NCBI GenBank assembly: GCA_036023115.1 | Contig: JAYKKT010000073.1 | Coordinates: forward strand, 17,167,501 to 17,231,500 | Reading direction: 5' to 3' | DNA from: Brasenia schreberi | Lineage: Eukaryota; Streptophyta; Magnoliopsida; Nymphaeales; Cabombaceae | DNA: 64,000 nt | Part shown: piece after piece, positions 21,625-33,419 of the stretch | How positions within the stretch are numbered: the first letter of the stretch is position 1 | How the letters are laid out: each line of letters begins with the position of its first letter | Program-made: the position numbers and the translations under genes | The notes under the pieces: generated by a model | What the model saw: the letters and a program-made list of their open reading frames with translations, nothing else | What the model was told of the DNA's origin: nothing | The model's database searches: none

Positions 21625-24119
21625 ATGTCTCATTGTTTGATGTGTTTCTCTGGTTTTGATTGACAGAGTTTCCCCTCACTCGGACCAAAAGCATTGATTT
21701 CTTGCGCATTCGGCGGCCGTCTGGTGACTCGCTGAAGCCGTCCGAAGGTGAAATTTCTACCAAGACATCTGCATTTTCTTTTTGTTGGGTATGAGGTTGG
21801 ATTCAGGAGATGGGTTGGTCTTGGGATTGAAGGAAGGAAGAGAACAATTTGGGGGTAATATGCAAAGCTCGTTTTGCCTATATAAGTATTTTAGTGAAAC
21901 CGCTTGTTTCAAAAGGAATGATTCAACAAGTGGGGATGTCGCAAATGCATATGGATCAACCATGGGATGTCCTGATTTAACCCATGAGTTCCTGATAATG
22001 AGTCGAAATCTGGATTTTACATCAGCAATTGATCGTGTCTAGCATCTTTTATCCTTAAGGGATGCTTGTGTCTACCAATCGATCCCAATGGCTTTCCTTC
22101 TCTTCGCCGTTCCTGCACGAAATGGTCATCATAATTGGGAAATGGTTTATGAATTGAGGTTTTGATGATAGGGAAACATCGTAAAATGCATACCCATTGA
22201 CAACGAGATCTACTGGTTTGTCCCATGATTTCCTGATAATTGGATGAAATCTGAACCTACAGCAGCGATTGAACATTTCTCGTACTTTGGCCTTCCGGAA
22301 GGCGTGTGTTTATCTACTAATCGATCCTAATAGCCTCTCTTTTCGATTCCTGCATGAAATGATCATCGTTGTTGGAAAATTCTGCATGATATGATCATCG
22401 TTGTTGGAAAATGGTCAGTGGAATCAAGATTTTTGAAGATCCCATTGTATTAGGATCGTGAAATTAGTTATGTAAAGAAACTTGTGATGATTCTGTCGTG
22501 TCTCCGCACGCTCTACAGAGCGCATTTCGTCAAATTCCTGCTTTGGAAGACATTTTTGGCATTCATGGAGGCTTTTTTTTCTCGTAAACCTTACAGAGGT
22601 CCAGAAGCGGCGGAGGAAGAAGCCGCTTGCAGGTGGCAAAGAAGAGGCGTCTTCGGGCTTCCCAGCCGACAGAGGACACTGCAAGGCGGTTGGAGCAGAT
22701 GGCATCCTTTGCTACTGCATTGACCACAGTGGATACCAACTTCTGCAACGAGCTTACCTTTCATCCACTGGTGCCCCTTGCTCCGCCAATTGCGCCACCC
22801 ATGAGCGCAAGCTCATGAAGGTCAAAAGATTCTCACTCTTACCCAGTTCGGCTTATTCGAGTTTGTGTCTGGTTTGTAACTGTTGGATTTATGATTTTAC
22901 ATCTGAAGCTATTGAATTCTCGAGAGTTTAGATCAATCTATGTTGATGTTGAATTGTTTAATGTGGTTTTAAAACAAAATTAGAATCTTCAATATGCAAG
23001 ATTGCATTTGTTATCCAAAGTTATGTTAAAGTAGGCACAAAGAGCAACGACTCACCTGCCAAGGGGGTCGACTCGCAAGTTGAAGGTTATGAGTTCTATG
23101 CCCGGGGAGTGCATCTGGATTTGGCCTCCCCATTGTACCGAAAAAGTGCCAACACGATGCGTTGTGTCATTAGACTTGAAGGAAAATGAGTATCTCCGTG
23201 AGGTTCTGTTGGTCAAACTGCTTTTTTCAGGTACTCCACAAGGATGATGCAGAAACCTTGAGGCATTGCAATGAGATGATTTCAAGAGGGGAGTGCCTTA
23301 TTTGATCCACATGAAGGGTAAATACTGAAAATATGACCTTCCTTCGTATGGCGTTTGTTAGAACTAGTTTGTCTTGCTGCTGCAGACATGTACCTGAGAA
23401 TGCTTGATACTTGAAAACAGGTTCACTGTTGTTGCGGATCGATTCATAAAGGACCTAACCATAATCACTGAATACGTAGGAGATGTCGATTACTTGAGAA
23501 ACCGCGAACATGATGATGGTGATAGCATGATGACTCTTCTCTCCGCATCAGATCCTTGTAAAAGCCTAGTTATCTGCCCTGACAAGAGAGCAAACATTTC
23601 ACGTTTCATCAATGGAATTAACAACCACACACCGTAATATTCTCTTCTTTCTTTTCTATTTCTTCAGTCTTTTTGTGGAAAACAGGTTCATTGTTCTTTA
23701 CTGTTAATCATAGGCTTCGGCAATGCATGTTTAAGATATAAACATACTTGTTTCTCTTCTTCCTCCTCTGTTTTCTCAATCTTTCTTTTAATGGTTCCGT
23801 GCAACCTTGTATTATTTGGGTGTTGATTGAGGTCCTCCATTAAGCTACATAACAAATAATTTCTCTTTTCTAGAACCGCTGTCTTTGTCTCAATCCTTCT
23901 TTTATTGATTCTCTAGCATGGCACATCATGACCATACACCTACTCTGATCCTATCTCTTGCCTACTCTTACACTAATTGGGATATCCCATAATGGGTGGA
24001 TTAGGTGTCATGTAGTCAGGAGCAGGGCTAGTGGTGGTTTGAACTGGCATGATCCCCCAACTCTGTAACAATATTGACTGCTATCTGTCCCCCTTTCTTT
24101 TTTAAGAAAGAAAGATGGA

Positions 24120-24181
<62 letters not shown>

Positions 24182-24400
24182 GATGACGGTGACTACTCAT
24201 ATCAGTCTGATGTATGATAGACTCAACAGCCAGCCAACACGGGGGTTTCTCTCATTAGTTAGAAAGGGAATATGCACTAAGATATTCGGGTTTCTACTAA
24301 GTGTTTTTTGGGTGATGTTTCTGTAAGTGAGTACTTGGTACTTGTCAAAGGTCTTCCACACAACTGTTTAAGAAATGTACCACTACCTGGAAGACAAATT
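21625..24400 (+). pseudogene. Partial tandem duplicate of the ATXR gene
   Basis: Homologous to 17,097-19,470. Exons 2 to 5 are recognisable at 21667-21747, 22597-22820, 23231-23317 and 23421-23633. The PHD exon, promoter and last SET exon are absent. Exon 3 has an 8-bp and a 1-bp deletion, shifting the frame between them; exon 4 lacks 14 bp. The PIP box is destroyed (TRTKSIDFLRI instead of IQTKIIDFFRI). Exon 5 differs from the parent by two bases. About 350 bp of unrelated sequence with a TA microsatellite splits the homology near 23,930-24,285. No functional product is expected. Confidence 0.92.
24123..24178. repeat. (TA)n microsatellite
   Basis: About 56 bp of TA inside the sequence that interrupts the ATXR duplicate. 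Confidence 0.95.
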
Positions 24401-25783
24401 ATTTGAGCACCCGATCTTCGTGTAAAAAAGAAAAACAAATTAGACATTCCTCTCTTCCTAATCCTCAACCTCAACCAAAGAGACGCTCAGACGATCAAGG
24501 TGATGGCCACGGATACTCTAACTTTTGATATAGTCAAACCACTTTACCCTCCATTTGCGAGTGTTGGACAAAAGATATCTCTAACATAAATGAATACGTT
24601 GAGATGATGAGCGAGCTTAGTTGTTACTGTTGTGTACATTATTCCTTAAATCATATATTTTCCTATATCATTAGCTTATACAAGGGGTGGATAGGCTAAT
24701 TTCTCGAATCGGTTCTAACGACAAAAGTAAAGTGATTGTAGGAGTCATGAGTTGAAGTAATTTGAAGAAGAGAAGTTAGAACTATGCCTATAAACAGGCA
24801 TTTTGAATAGTTGAACCCTTAGGAAATATTGTGAGAAGATAAATTAATCAATGAAAGGTAAATTGGCTTGACTATGTCATATATAGTTCAGCCACCTCCT
24901 CTCTCTCACGTTTTCTTTGTGAAAGAGGCTTGAATGAAATCTTCCAAAGGCCATAAGAAAATTAGTGGAAGAAGACGCATTCTTTTAGATGCTCATGGTT
25001 CCTTGTTGGTAGTGAAAACAAGTAAAAGTTTACCTGCAACCAAAACTGAACGTGCTAGTATAATCAACGACTGGTTTGGTGAAGTCTACTGCCACAAATC
25101 AGCCTGTTAATTTAGGTATTCTGTAAGAAAGACTCACAATAAAGGTACTTGACTTGAACAAGACATGATCAAAGAGGTTTGCAAAAAAATAAAAGAAACT
25201 AGAAAGGAAAAGGGAAAAAAAAGAAAAGAAAGATACTATGACCTGGCATTGTGAAACTTAAGCACACATTTTTTTCAATTCCATATAAGATGAGCAAGTC
25301 TTTGATAAAGAGTAGTCAAATGAGGGACTTAAGACAATTGATAATCTCCTTTAGCAAAAACAAAAAGAAGATGTTGGAACTCAAAGTGAAGTGGAGATGG
25401 GGATGGCAAGACCCACAGGTACCCAACCCGATTGGGGCAAGTTGAGAACCCACCCAACCTAGGGTCAGATAAGGTTCTATGGTATAAGTAGCACGCGGGT
25501 CAGGTCGTGGTTGGGTTTAGGTCATGCCCCAACCCATCCTGCAATAACATTTATGCCTATAACAAAAACTATTATGGTCATTAAGACCATTATTTATGTT
25601 AAGCTCAACTAAAACGGTCGAGTTATGTACGTACATTCTTTCACACACTCTCTCTCTCCTTATAAAAGAGAGAAAGAATTGGTCTCATACCCGTCCCTTT
25701 TATAAGAGTGTCCCACGTAAGGGGGCATAGAGAAAGTGACATGGCTGGTAGAGCACCCAAACACAAAGCCGGTACTCTCCCTC
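24401..25783. other. Intergenic stretch, no gene recognised
   Basis: AT-rich, with short purine runs (25,200-25,240) and a block rich in GGGTTGGG/CCCAACCC motifs near 25,410-25,550. Nothing supportable as coding. Confidence 0.5.
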
Positions 25784-25799
25784 TTTATATATTTATGTA

Positions 25800-25861
<62 letters not shown>

Positions 25862-26080
25862 AAAACTAGGTTATAATATCATACTCAATAGTTATAAGGT
25901 GGTCTAAAGTAGTAAGCCCATTCCATCTAGTTTTTTATATATTTATGTAGTGTGTGTGTATATATATATATATTATATATATATAAAAAAGAAAAACTAG
26001 GTTATAATATCATACTCAATAGTTATAAGGTGGTCTAAAGTAGTAAGCCCATTCCATCTAGTTTTTTATATATTTATGTA

Positions 26081-26128
<48 letters not shown>

Positions 26129-26309
26129 AAAGAAAAACTAGGTTATAATATCATACTCAATAGTTATAAGGTGGTCTAAAGTAGTAAGCCCATTCCATCT
26201 AGTTTTTTATATATTTATGTAGTGTATATATATAAGAAAAATTAGGTTATAATATCATACTCAATAGTTATAAGGTGGTCTAAAGTAGTAAGCCCATTCC
26301 ATCTAGTTC
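25784..26309 (+). repeat. Minisatellite, four units with embedded AT runs
   Basis: Four copies of a unit containing GAAAAACTAGGTTATAATAT and AAGTAGTAAGCCCATTCCAT (one has GAAAAATTAGG), starting near 25,859, 25,990, 26,130 and 26,234. Between them lie TA/GT dinucleotide runs of different length after TATATATTTATGTAG. The core is almost invariant while the dinucleotide part varies, so unit lengths run from about 105 to 140 bp. Confidence 0.92.
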
Positions 26310-26493
26310 AGGTGTAAGCGTCTTAGGTTAAACGAATGCTGGGTCTGTAGAATAATCCCACCACACTTACAAAATGGGGCTAAATTTGAGACCCGACCCA
26401 AACACAACGAGCCTACTAGACGGGTTTAGGCCGGATCTGTAGTTCGGTTCCGTTAAACCGGTCCGATTACACGCTCACGCGTTATCTGCGTTT

Positions 26494-26585
26494 TTAGGGT
26501 TTTAGACATAGCGAAGCTTGGCGTCTCCTTTGCCGCGTTCAGATCTTGCTCGGGTTTCGCTGGTACGTCCGCTCAGAAACCCTAA
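26494..26585. promoter_or_regulatory. Telo-box motifs at the RPL10A 5' end
   Basis: TTAGGGTTT (26,494-26,502) and AAACCCTAA (26,577-26,585) are telo-box elements, common near the start of plant ribosomal-protein genes. They lie some 280-370 bp before the ATG, in the likely promoter or 5' UTR. A 5' UTR intron (donor CTGGTACGT near 26,562, acceptor TTTTTTTATTAG near 26,844) is possible. Confidence 0.55.
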
Positions 26586-26866
26586 TGTTCGATCCTTTGG
26601 ACGGGATAGTCTCACTTAATTGAGTGCTTCCCGTGATTGTTTTTTGTTCTCCCCTGCAAAAGTGTCTCGGAGGTTCTCTTTTCTCATCGTTTCTACATTT
26701 CTTGGTCTATCGATATTTGGAGACGCTAATTTAGCTATCATCTTGCTTTTTCTTTGTTTTGGCGCATTTGTTTTCTTGAAGGCTTATGCCCGCTTTGTTG
26801 ATGACTCTAATATGGACTAATTTGTTCTTTTGTTTTTTTATTAGAGTTTTGGTGGAAGTATACAAT

Positions 26867-29800
26867 ATGAGGTATTCTACTTCGCTTTCTTTAGGGTTTA
26901 GCTGTTATCCTTTGACAGTGTTATGAATTAGTATTGTACCTTTCCATTATCCTCATGTTTAATTTTCTGATGTCTTTGTCCCCTCTTTGTGTGTTTGTAT
27001 GCGTCCGTGAAATAGCAGACCATAGGCAATGATGGTATTACGAATTTTGGGTGAAGTCTCTTGGAGTCCCCCACTAACAACTGCTGCTTTAACCATCCAC
27101 TTCACCGTTCTCATCTCTTTAGCAGGCATCTAGCCAAGTTCCTCATCTTTTACAAGTCTTAATAGTTTTTCGTTTGTAACATAGTCGGTTAATGCATATG
27201 TATGATGCATGCATGTATTTATTCATAGATTTGTTCCAACAAGCTGTTTTGTAAACAAAAACGATTAAGATTCGATATATATACTTATGGCTATCGTGCC
27301 TTATATCCGTTATCCAGCAAAAGCTCTAGGATGTGCAATAAAGGGCCTCAAACCAATGCCTTCAGCTCAATACCTCATTGACTCCTAGTGCATATACGAG
27401 TGATCCTGTGGTTGCTTGAGATGGTTTTAAAAGAAACATGATCCTTCTTTGTTTTAGCAAACCACGTCTGTTTTCCAAAGTATCCAGTAAATATAAATCT
27501 CATAATATGTAACAAAATGTTTCTTGGCGATCTGAATATTGATGAAGGCCACCACCTTTCATGAGCTGGGGCTTGCATAGGTGGTGAAGAGGAGACATTT
27601 GTTCTCGGCCTGTAGATATTTTCTGCATGTGATACAGTGACATTAGGTAAATTTCAGCTTAGTTGTCCCTCACACTAGGTAGAGGGTTATTGTGTTGATA
27701 ATTGAGCTCTCTGAGCTTTTGAAGTGCTTCAAATTTGGAATCAAATAATGTTGGCGAAGAAAAGAAATTCAAGTTGATAACATGGCTGAAACTTCAACTG
27801 AAAGTGCATAAGAAGGAACCATGCGTGTGGACATGGTGCTCCTATTCAGTTTGATTCAACTTGTTACCATCTTACTTTGATTTGCTATAAGTGTAATTGA
27901 ACCAGTTAACATTAAATAACTGAACCAAAGTTACCGCCATTCAAGTTTATTTTGGTGATGTAAGCTTGTTAAACGGCTTGTGTAGCACGTAAGTCACACA
28001 AAGTGCCTCTTTAGCATGCCTGTGATTTGCTATAAGTGTAGTTGAACCAGTTAACATTAAATAACTGAACCAAAGCTACCGCCATTCAAGTTTATTTTGG
28101 TGATGTAACCTTGTTAAACGGCTTGTGTAGCATGTAAGTGCAAATTCAGACTCGTAAGCCACACAAAGTGCCTCTTTAGCATGCCTGTCCACTGTGACAC
28201 GTCAAATAGTTTGCTATAGTTGTGGAGCTTTTGGTTTGCGTGGTAGGTGTTGGACGTTCATGTTTTCATAGTCAAACATCTTTTCAGTTAGACTGTACTA
28301 AGGAAGAACCAGCTGAGGCATCACTTGCTCAGATTTCAACTCAAAGCTGATCCCATGACAGGCTCCACATAGCCAAACCGACTCTGAGCCTAGTTTCAAA
28401 GGCAAGCTGGGGTTAGGCAGACCCCCTACAAGTACCACATGCACATTTGGGTATTGAACTCCCTGCCATTTTGTTGGAGAGCCTACACTCTGGCCTGCGA
28501 GACATGCCCCTTTCGGGTGCATAGGTGTTATATGTATGCTTAAATGTAAGTGCTCTAGTCTCTTCACATTTCATGCTGTCGGTTGTATGAAGTTTCTTTG
28601 ATGAATACTGAATTTTCACGGTTCCATTTTCTGGTCTCATTATGTTAAGGTTGCTGTTTAGTTCTAGACATCTTTGTTGAGATAGGTTGAATGACTTGTT
28701 CTGTTATATCTTTAAAATGACAAAATTGTTCGTTTCATTATGAGTTTTTCTAATTCTGCAGCTGATTGTTTACTATCTATTTTTCATCCACGATTTGCAG
28801 TAAGCTTCAGAGTGATGCGTTAAGGGAAGCCATTACTCAGGTGGTTGGCGCAGCAAAGGAGAAAAAGCGCAACTTCATTGAGACGATAGAGCTTCAAATT
28901 GGTCTGAAAAATTATGATCCTCAGAAAGACAAACGTTTCAGTGGCTCTGTTAAGCTACCTCACATTCCACGTCCCAAAATGAAAGTTTGCATGCTTGGTG
29001 ATGCTCAGCATGTTGAGGAGGTCTATATCAACTCAAACTTAACAATTGGTAGTAAATTCAGATGGATCACTATAATTTTGTTGAAACATGCAAATTTAAT
29101 ATTTCCTCCTTCATTGATGGCAGGCTGAGAAGATGGGGTTGGATTACATGGATGTCGAAGGTTTGAAGAAGATGAACAAGAACAAGAAGTTGGTGAAAAA
29201 GCTTGCCAAGAAATACCACGCATTTCTTGCATCTGAAGCTATAATCAAGCAGATCCCAAGACTCCTTGGGCCAGGTCTCAACAAAGCTGGAAAATTTCCG
29301 ACTCTTGTTTCACACCAGGAGTCTCTGGAATCAAAAGTAAATGAAACAAAAGCGATGGTTAAATTCCAACTCAAGAAGGTGCTCTGCATGGGAGTTGCTG
29401 TTGGGAACTGTGGCATGGAGGAGAAGCAGATTTTCCAGAACGTGCAGCTTAGTGTCAACTTCCTTGTTTCACTGTTGAAGAAGAACTGGCAAAATGTGAG
29501 TTTTCACTAATGCATATAGTTTCCAGAAGGCCAAGTTCATTATCACATTTTTTGTTCTGCTCTCTCTATGTGCAGTTTGTGAAATTGGGGTGCTGATTGA
29601 GAGTCAAAGTAGGTTTGCAGGGTAATTGATTTAATATTTTGGTGTAATGAGTTGTCCAGCAAAAACTTTTCATTTTTGGTTTATCTTTTTGTAGATGCAT
29701 ATGCCGTCAACATCATAGCAGTAAGCAGTTGTCGTTTGTTCATCATCTTGATTCTTCACTAATGTTCTTTTGAATGATTGAATTTTCTCTAATCATCTCG

Positions 29801-30055
29801 TCCATTAGGACTTTCTGATTGTAGTGTGTTGAGTGCATCTTTTTATTGCTCTCCATAAAAAGAGCGTTGACTTTTTAAAAGCTTGCCTTGAACTCTCACT
29901 TGATTTGGTGCCGTAATAGTTAAGTTCAGTGAAGCCCATGACCATTTCTTAATCGTATCACACTAAGATTTTGTTGTTGTGTTGGACCGTTGGTTGATCA
30001 GGTGAGGTGCTTATACTTGAAGAGTACGATGGGATCTCCGGTTAGGATATTCTAA
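26867..30055 (+). CDS. RPL10A: 60S ribosomal protein L10a (uL1)
   Basis: Four coding exons: 26867-26871 (only ATGAG), 28801-29020, 29124-29495 and 30002-30055. They total 217 codons with stop, giving 216 residues, the usual plant L10a length. The protein forms the L1 stalk of the large cytosolic ribosomal subunit near the E site. Recognisable segments are [60 protein letters not shown] and the C-terminal [16 protein letters not shown]. The five-base first coding exon splits the second codon and is confirmed by phase. Intron 1 is 1,929 bp and contains a local tandem duplication. No disabling change seen. Confidence 0.96.
27881..28188 (+). repeat. Tandem duplication in RPL10A intron 1
   Basis: A block of about 140 bp (TTGCTATAAGTGTAATTGAA to CTTTAGCATGCCTGT) is repeated head to tail. 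The second copy carries about 24 extra bases (TGCAAATTCAGACTCGTAAG). Confidence 0.9.
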
Positions 30056-31600
30056 GCGGTACATCTTGTCTCTCTCTGGGCAATCCTTTGGCTGTCATAG
30101 AGAAGCAACTTTGAAGATTTTCTTCTGCGCTGCTGCATTTTTTGTATCCTATTTACTCTTGCTTCTTTTGAGTGAATTTGCTTTGAGATGAATCAGATAA
30201 ACGTGCAGTGAATTTATTTTCCCTTATGAGATACAGTTTTTAAGTCAGACATGCTTGAAGTTGAAATATTGCTGCAACTGGAACTGTATTAATGCAGCTT
30301 TCTGCATGCTACCATTGTTAAGTAGTTTTGCCGTTTGTTGACTGAAGAGATCACGCCCTTGCACCTCTGTTTGTTTTTGTGTGTGTGAGAGAGAGACGGC
30401 CCATGACATGCATGGCCTATTGGATGCAAATTGAGTATGGTATGCTTTCGTGGCCCCTGGATGCAGAAGGCGTCCTTGGGGTGATCTCGTAGTCACCACG
30501 GAGGCTGAGGAAAAGCGTGACGGAGTCGATAGATGGGGATAAACTGTCAAGTGGGTATCAATAAGCTTTGGACCGTTCGTAGGTGGTAGAAGGTTTCGGA
30601 ACAGTTTAGTTATTCCAGGCTACCTCGTCTTTTTTTAGAAGTGTAGTGATAAATGACAAGAAGATATCGAAACATCACTTTTGGAAGAAATAATGCCTCT
30701 TTGGTAAGACTTATAAGCTAAGAAACCTTAGAAATGTAAATGGTTTGGACTGGGTTTAGATATTGGTTCACCAAAAGCCAAATGATGTAAACCGACTTGT
30801 CGTTGGAAACATCGAATTTTGAATATTGATGGTAGAAAAAAGGTAGGTCGTTGGAAACAGGTGATTTTCTTTCCATGTACTCGTTGGGATTGCCTGAGTC
30901 TTCATGTTTCACACCTGCATCTTTGTGACATAATAGAATTGGTCTTTCAGGTTGCAATTTATGCAAACAATGGTTCATGATCATATTTCTTTTCTCCACC
31001 ATGTTTTACAGTGCTTTTCCAACACTTCCAAGGCCTCAACCTGCTTCGAGGTGTTCAAGTCACAGCTTCTCAGTTGATTACACTTGGCAATGGTTATTTA
31101 ATTCAATCCTCCTGTATCCAGGCTTATACCCAGGCTTAGAGACAAACCAAGAAAGGGTGAAACCCTCACAATAGGCAGAATTACTCTTCAAGAAACTACA
31201 ACTTGAGAGGAAATAAGACCACGTTGGATACTATCCGCTATCTAACGCAACCATTCTATATCTAATGCTTTCAGGACCAACTAGTGAAACGCTCACCATG
31301 TCTGGAGTTGATCTAGAATACCACTAAAAAGAGAAGGAAAGAAGGCAGCCTTGAATAAAAGCCAATCAAAGATCATTATAAATGATTATGAATCGCCGTG
31401 TAGCTAGCCATAAAGAAAACATACAGCAATGCAAAATAATCACCGAGGGCAATACTCTTCCCACAAGATCTCTGCAATGCAGTACCGGAACATATTGTCC
31501 TCTTGCCATTGCCCCATTTGAAACATACTCGGCACGTCTCGTCCATCTCTTCTAGTTGTAACGGTTGACTTGCAATCTCGTTATCATATTATGTAAACAG
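30056..31600. other. RPL10A 3' UTR and spacer
   Basis: The first few hundred bases hold the RPL10A 3' UTR. Beyond about 30,300 I see no gene, RNA or repeat I can name. Confidence 0.5.
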
Positions 31601-32071
31601 TCAATCTTCACCGACGTTCTCAGCGAGGATAAAGTTGTGCAACGTGCAGGCTACAACCACCAATTTTGCTTGTGATTCATATGGATATGAAGTACCAACC
31701 TTTAGCACAGGGAATCGCTTATTCAACACCCCAATTGTACGGTCAATCCTACTTTTGATAGAAAAGTGCCTAAGATTGAAAAGCTCCTCTCTATTCTGCG
31801 GCTCTTCGTTCTCACTGTCCAGCTTTCTCGGATGATACCTTACTCCAGGATATGGTGCTAAAAAGCTAGGCGTATTCTCATATTCATCATCAACAAGCTA
31901 GTACCTACCTTTGATAACGAGGAAACTAGTTGCATCAATATTTGGAAACAAAGCACGGACACAAGCACAGAGAGAGAGAGTGAGCATAAACCACATTGCA
32001 GAATAACTATGCACAGGAAACTTATTTCTCTCGCTCCATATATATGTATATCTATCTATCTATATATTACG

Positions 32072-32135
<64 letters not shown>

Positions 32136-32992
32136 CTATAAATAATGACAAGGTGCTAGATGTTTTAAAGTATACCTACAGGAACACTGAATCCATCACG
32201 CAGTGCTGCTTGCAGGACATCGACATCGGTGGCGGACCCTTCCAACCAGCAACCACATATAGAAAGCGTGAATCAAGAGAGCATGCTGCCATCACGTTTT
32301 GTGATAAGGAACCTTTTGTGTTTCGGAATGGGCCTTGGCATTCGACCGCAACAGTTACAGGAATATGGATACCATCAATGATGCCAATACAGTCCTTTGC
32401 ATTAAAGAAAACAAATAAGATAGAACTTAAGACGATGTTACTAAAATGGACTATTTAAAAGAAACTGCTAACAAAGCATACCTTGAAAGGAGAAAATTTA
32501 CTATGCTCAGGAGTGTACGATAAGTCATCTTCAGAAGGGACATGGATATGTGTATGAAAGTTCATATACTGCATTCAGTACATTGTTGAAATGGCGACTA
32601 ACAGTTTCACCACTATGCTGGAAAAATTCTTGAACGTTGCGGTTGCTTACTTTATTGCTGATAGTATACAAAAGCATTAACATTTGCTCATCGAGCTTGA
32701 TACCGAATGTATCGTGCAGAAGATTTTTCTTTCGGACAATGCGACAAAGCTTCTTAAAAGTTCTCAGATCCATGCGGCAAACTTCTCAGCATTTCTTTTC
32801 ATGACCTTCACCAAGTATCTTCTGAGCATACTTAACACCCTGTAGTGATGATATAAGACAATGTCTCTTGGCCATATAAGTCTCATAATATCCACAAACA
32901 GCAACTGCACATTCTAAAACCAATCCTCTTTGTCGCTTTCTTCTTTTCTCTTCATTTTCTAATACACTTGAACTAGAATCTTCATTAGACAT
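31601..32992 (-). pseudogene. PIF/Harbinger (HARBI1-like) transposase pseudogene
   Basis: On the minus strand the pieces follow the order of the family. N-terminal MSNEDSSSS and a CGYYETYM segment are followed by an in-frame stop (GHEKKC then TGA), then MDLRTFKKLCRIVRKKNLL and QHSGETVSRHFNNVLNAVYE. The DDE part follows with IDGIHIPVTVAV and NVMAACSLDSRFLYVVAGWK, then LVDDEYENTPSFLAPYPGVR and a terminus ACTLHNFILAENVGED with stop at 31,601-31,603. A block with a TA microsatellite (about 31,965-32,150) is wedged between the DDE parts. This is a dead cut-and-paste transposase. I did not find its terminal repeats or the Myb-like partner gene. Confidence 0.88.
32079..32130. repeat. (TA)n microsatellite in the Harbinger relic
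   Basis: About 50 bp of TA inside the transposase pseudogene. Confidence 0.95.
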
Positions 32993-33419
32993 GTCAAAAC
33001 TGCCAACCAGTTGACCTGCGAATATTCCACAAAATTCCCTGAGTAATAGACCAAGACTTCCGATTCATTGTTTGAATATATTCATATGATTCAGGGATAG
33101 TAAAGTAATGAATGAGTATGTATACCAAAATAATATAGAAAAAGCCAGCCAAGTAACGAACTTGTAAAGAAACAAATTATTTTTCAATTCCAAAGCCAAT
33201 TGGAAGGAATATACAAGGTGACCGTGTGTTAAAAAAAACTTTTTATTAACAATTTTATACTGTTTCACAAAATATGAAGCATCATGAAATACCTAAAACT
33301 ACTCGTAATGACCATGCGCATAACTGCAACAGAGAACACCAGAATTTGACTACCTTGTTTTGTGCATTAGAAAGGAACAAAGGGGATATGAATAACAAAC
33401 ATAACATACCAAGAAACCT

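Noticed and set aside
22055..22276. ORFs in the introns of the ATXR duplicate
   Set aside because: Both strands aligned with intron 2 of the parent gene, so not coding.
24277..24474. Basic peptide ORF on the minus strand
   Set aside because: Falls in diverged intron-derived sequence at the end of the ATXR duplication; no support.
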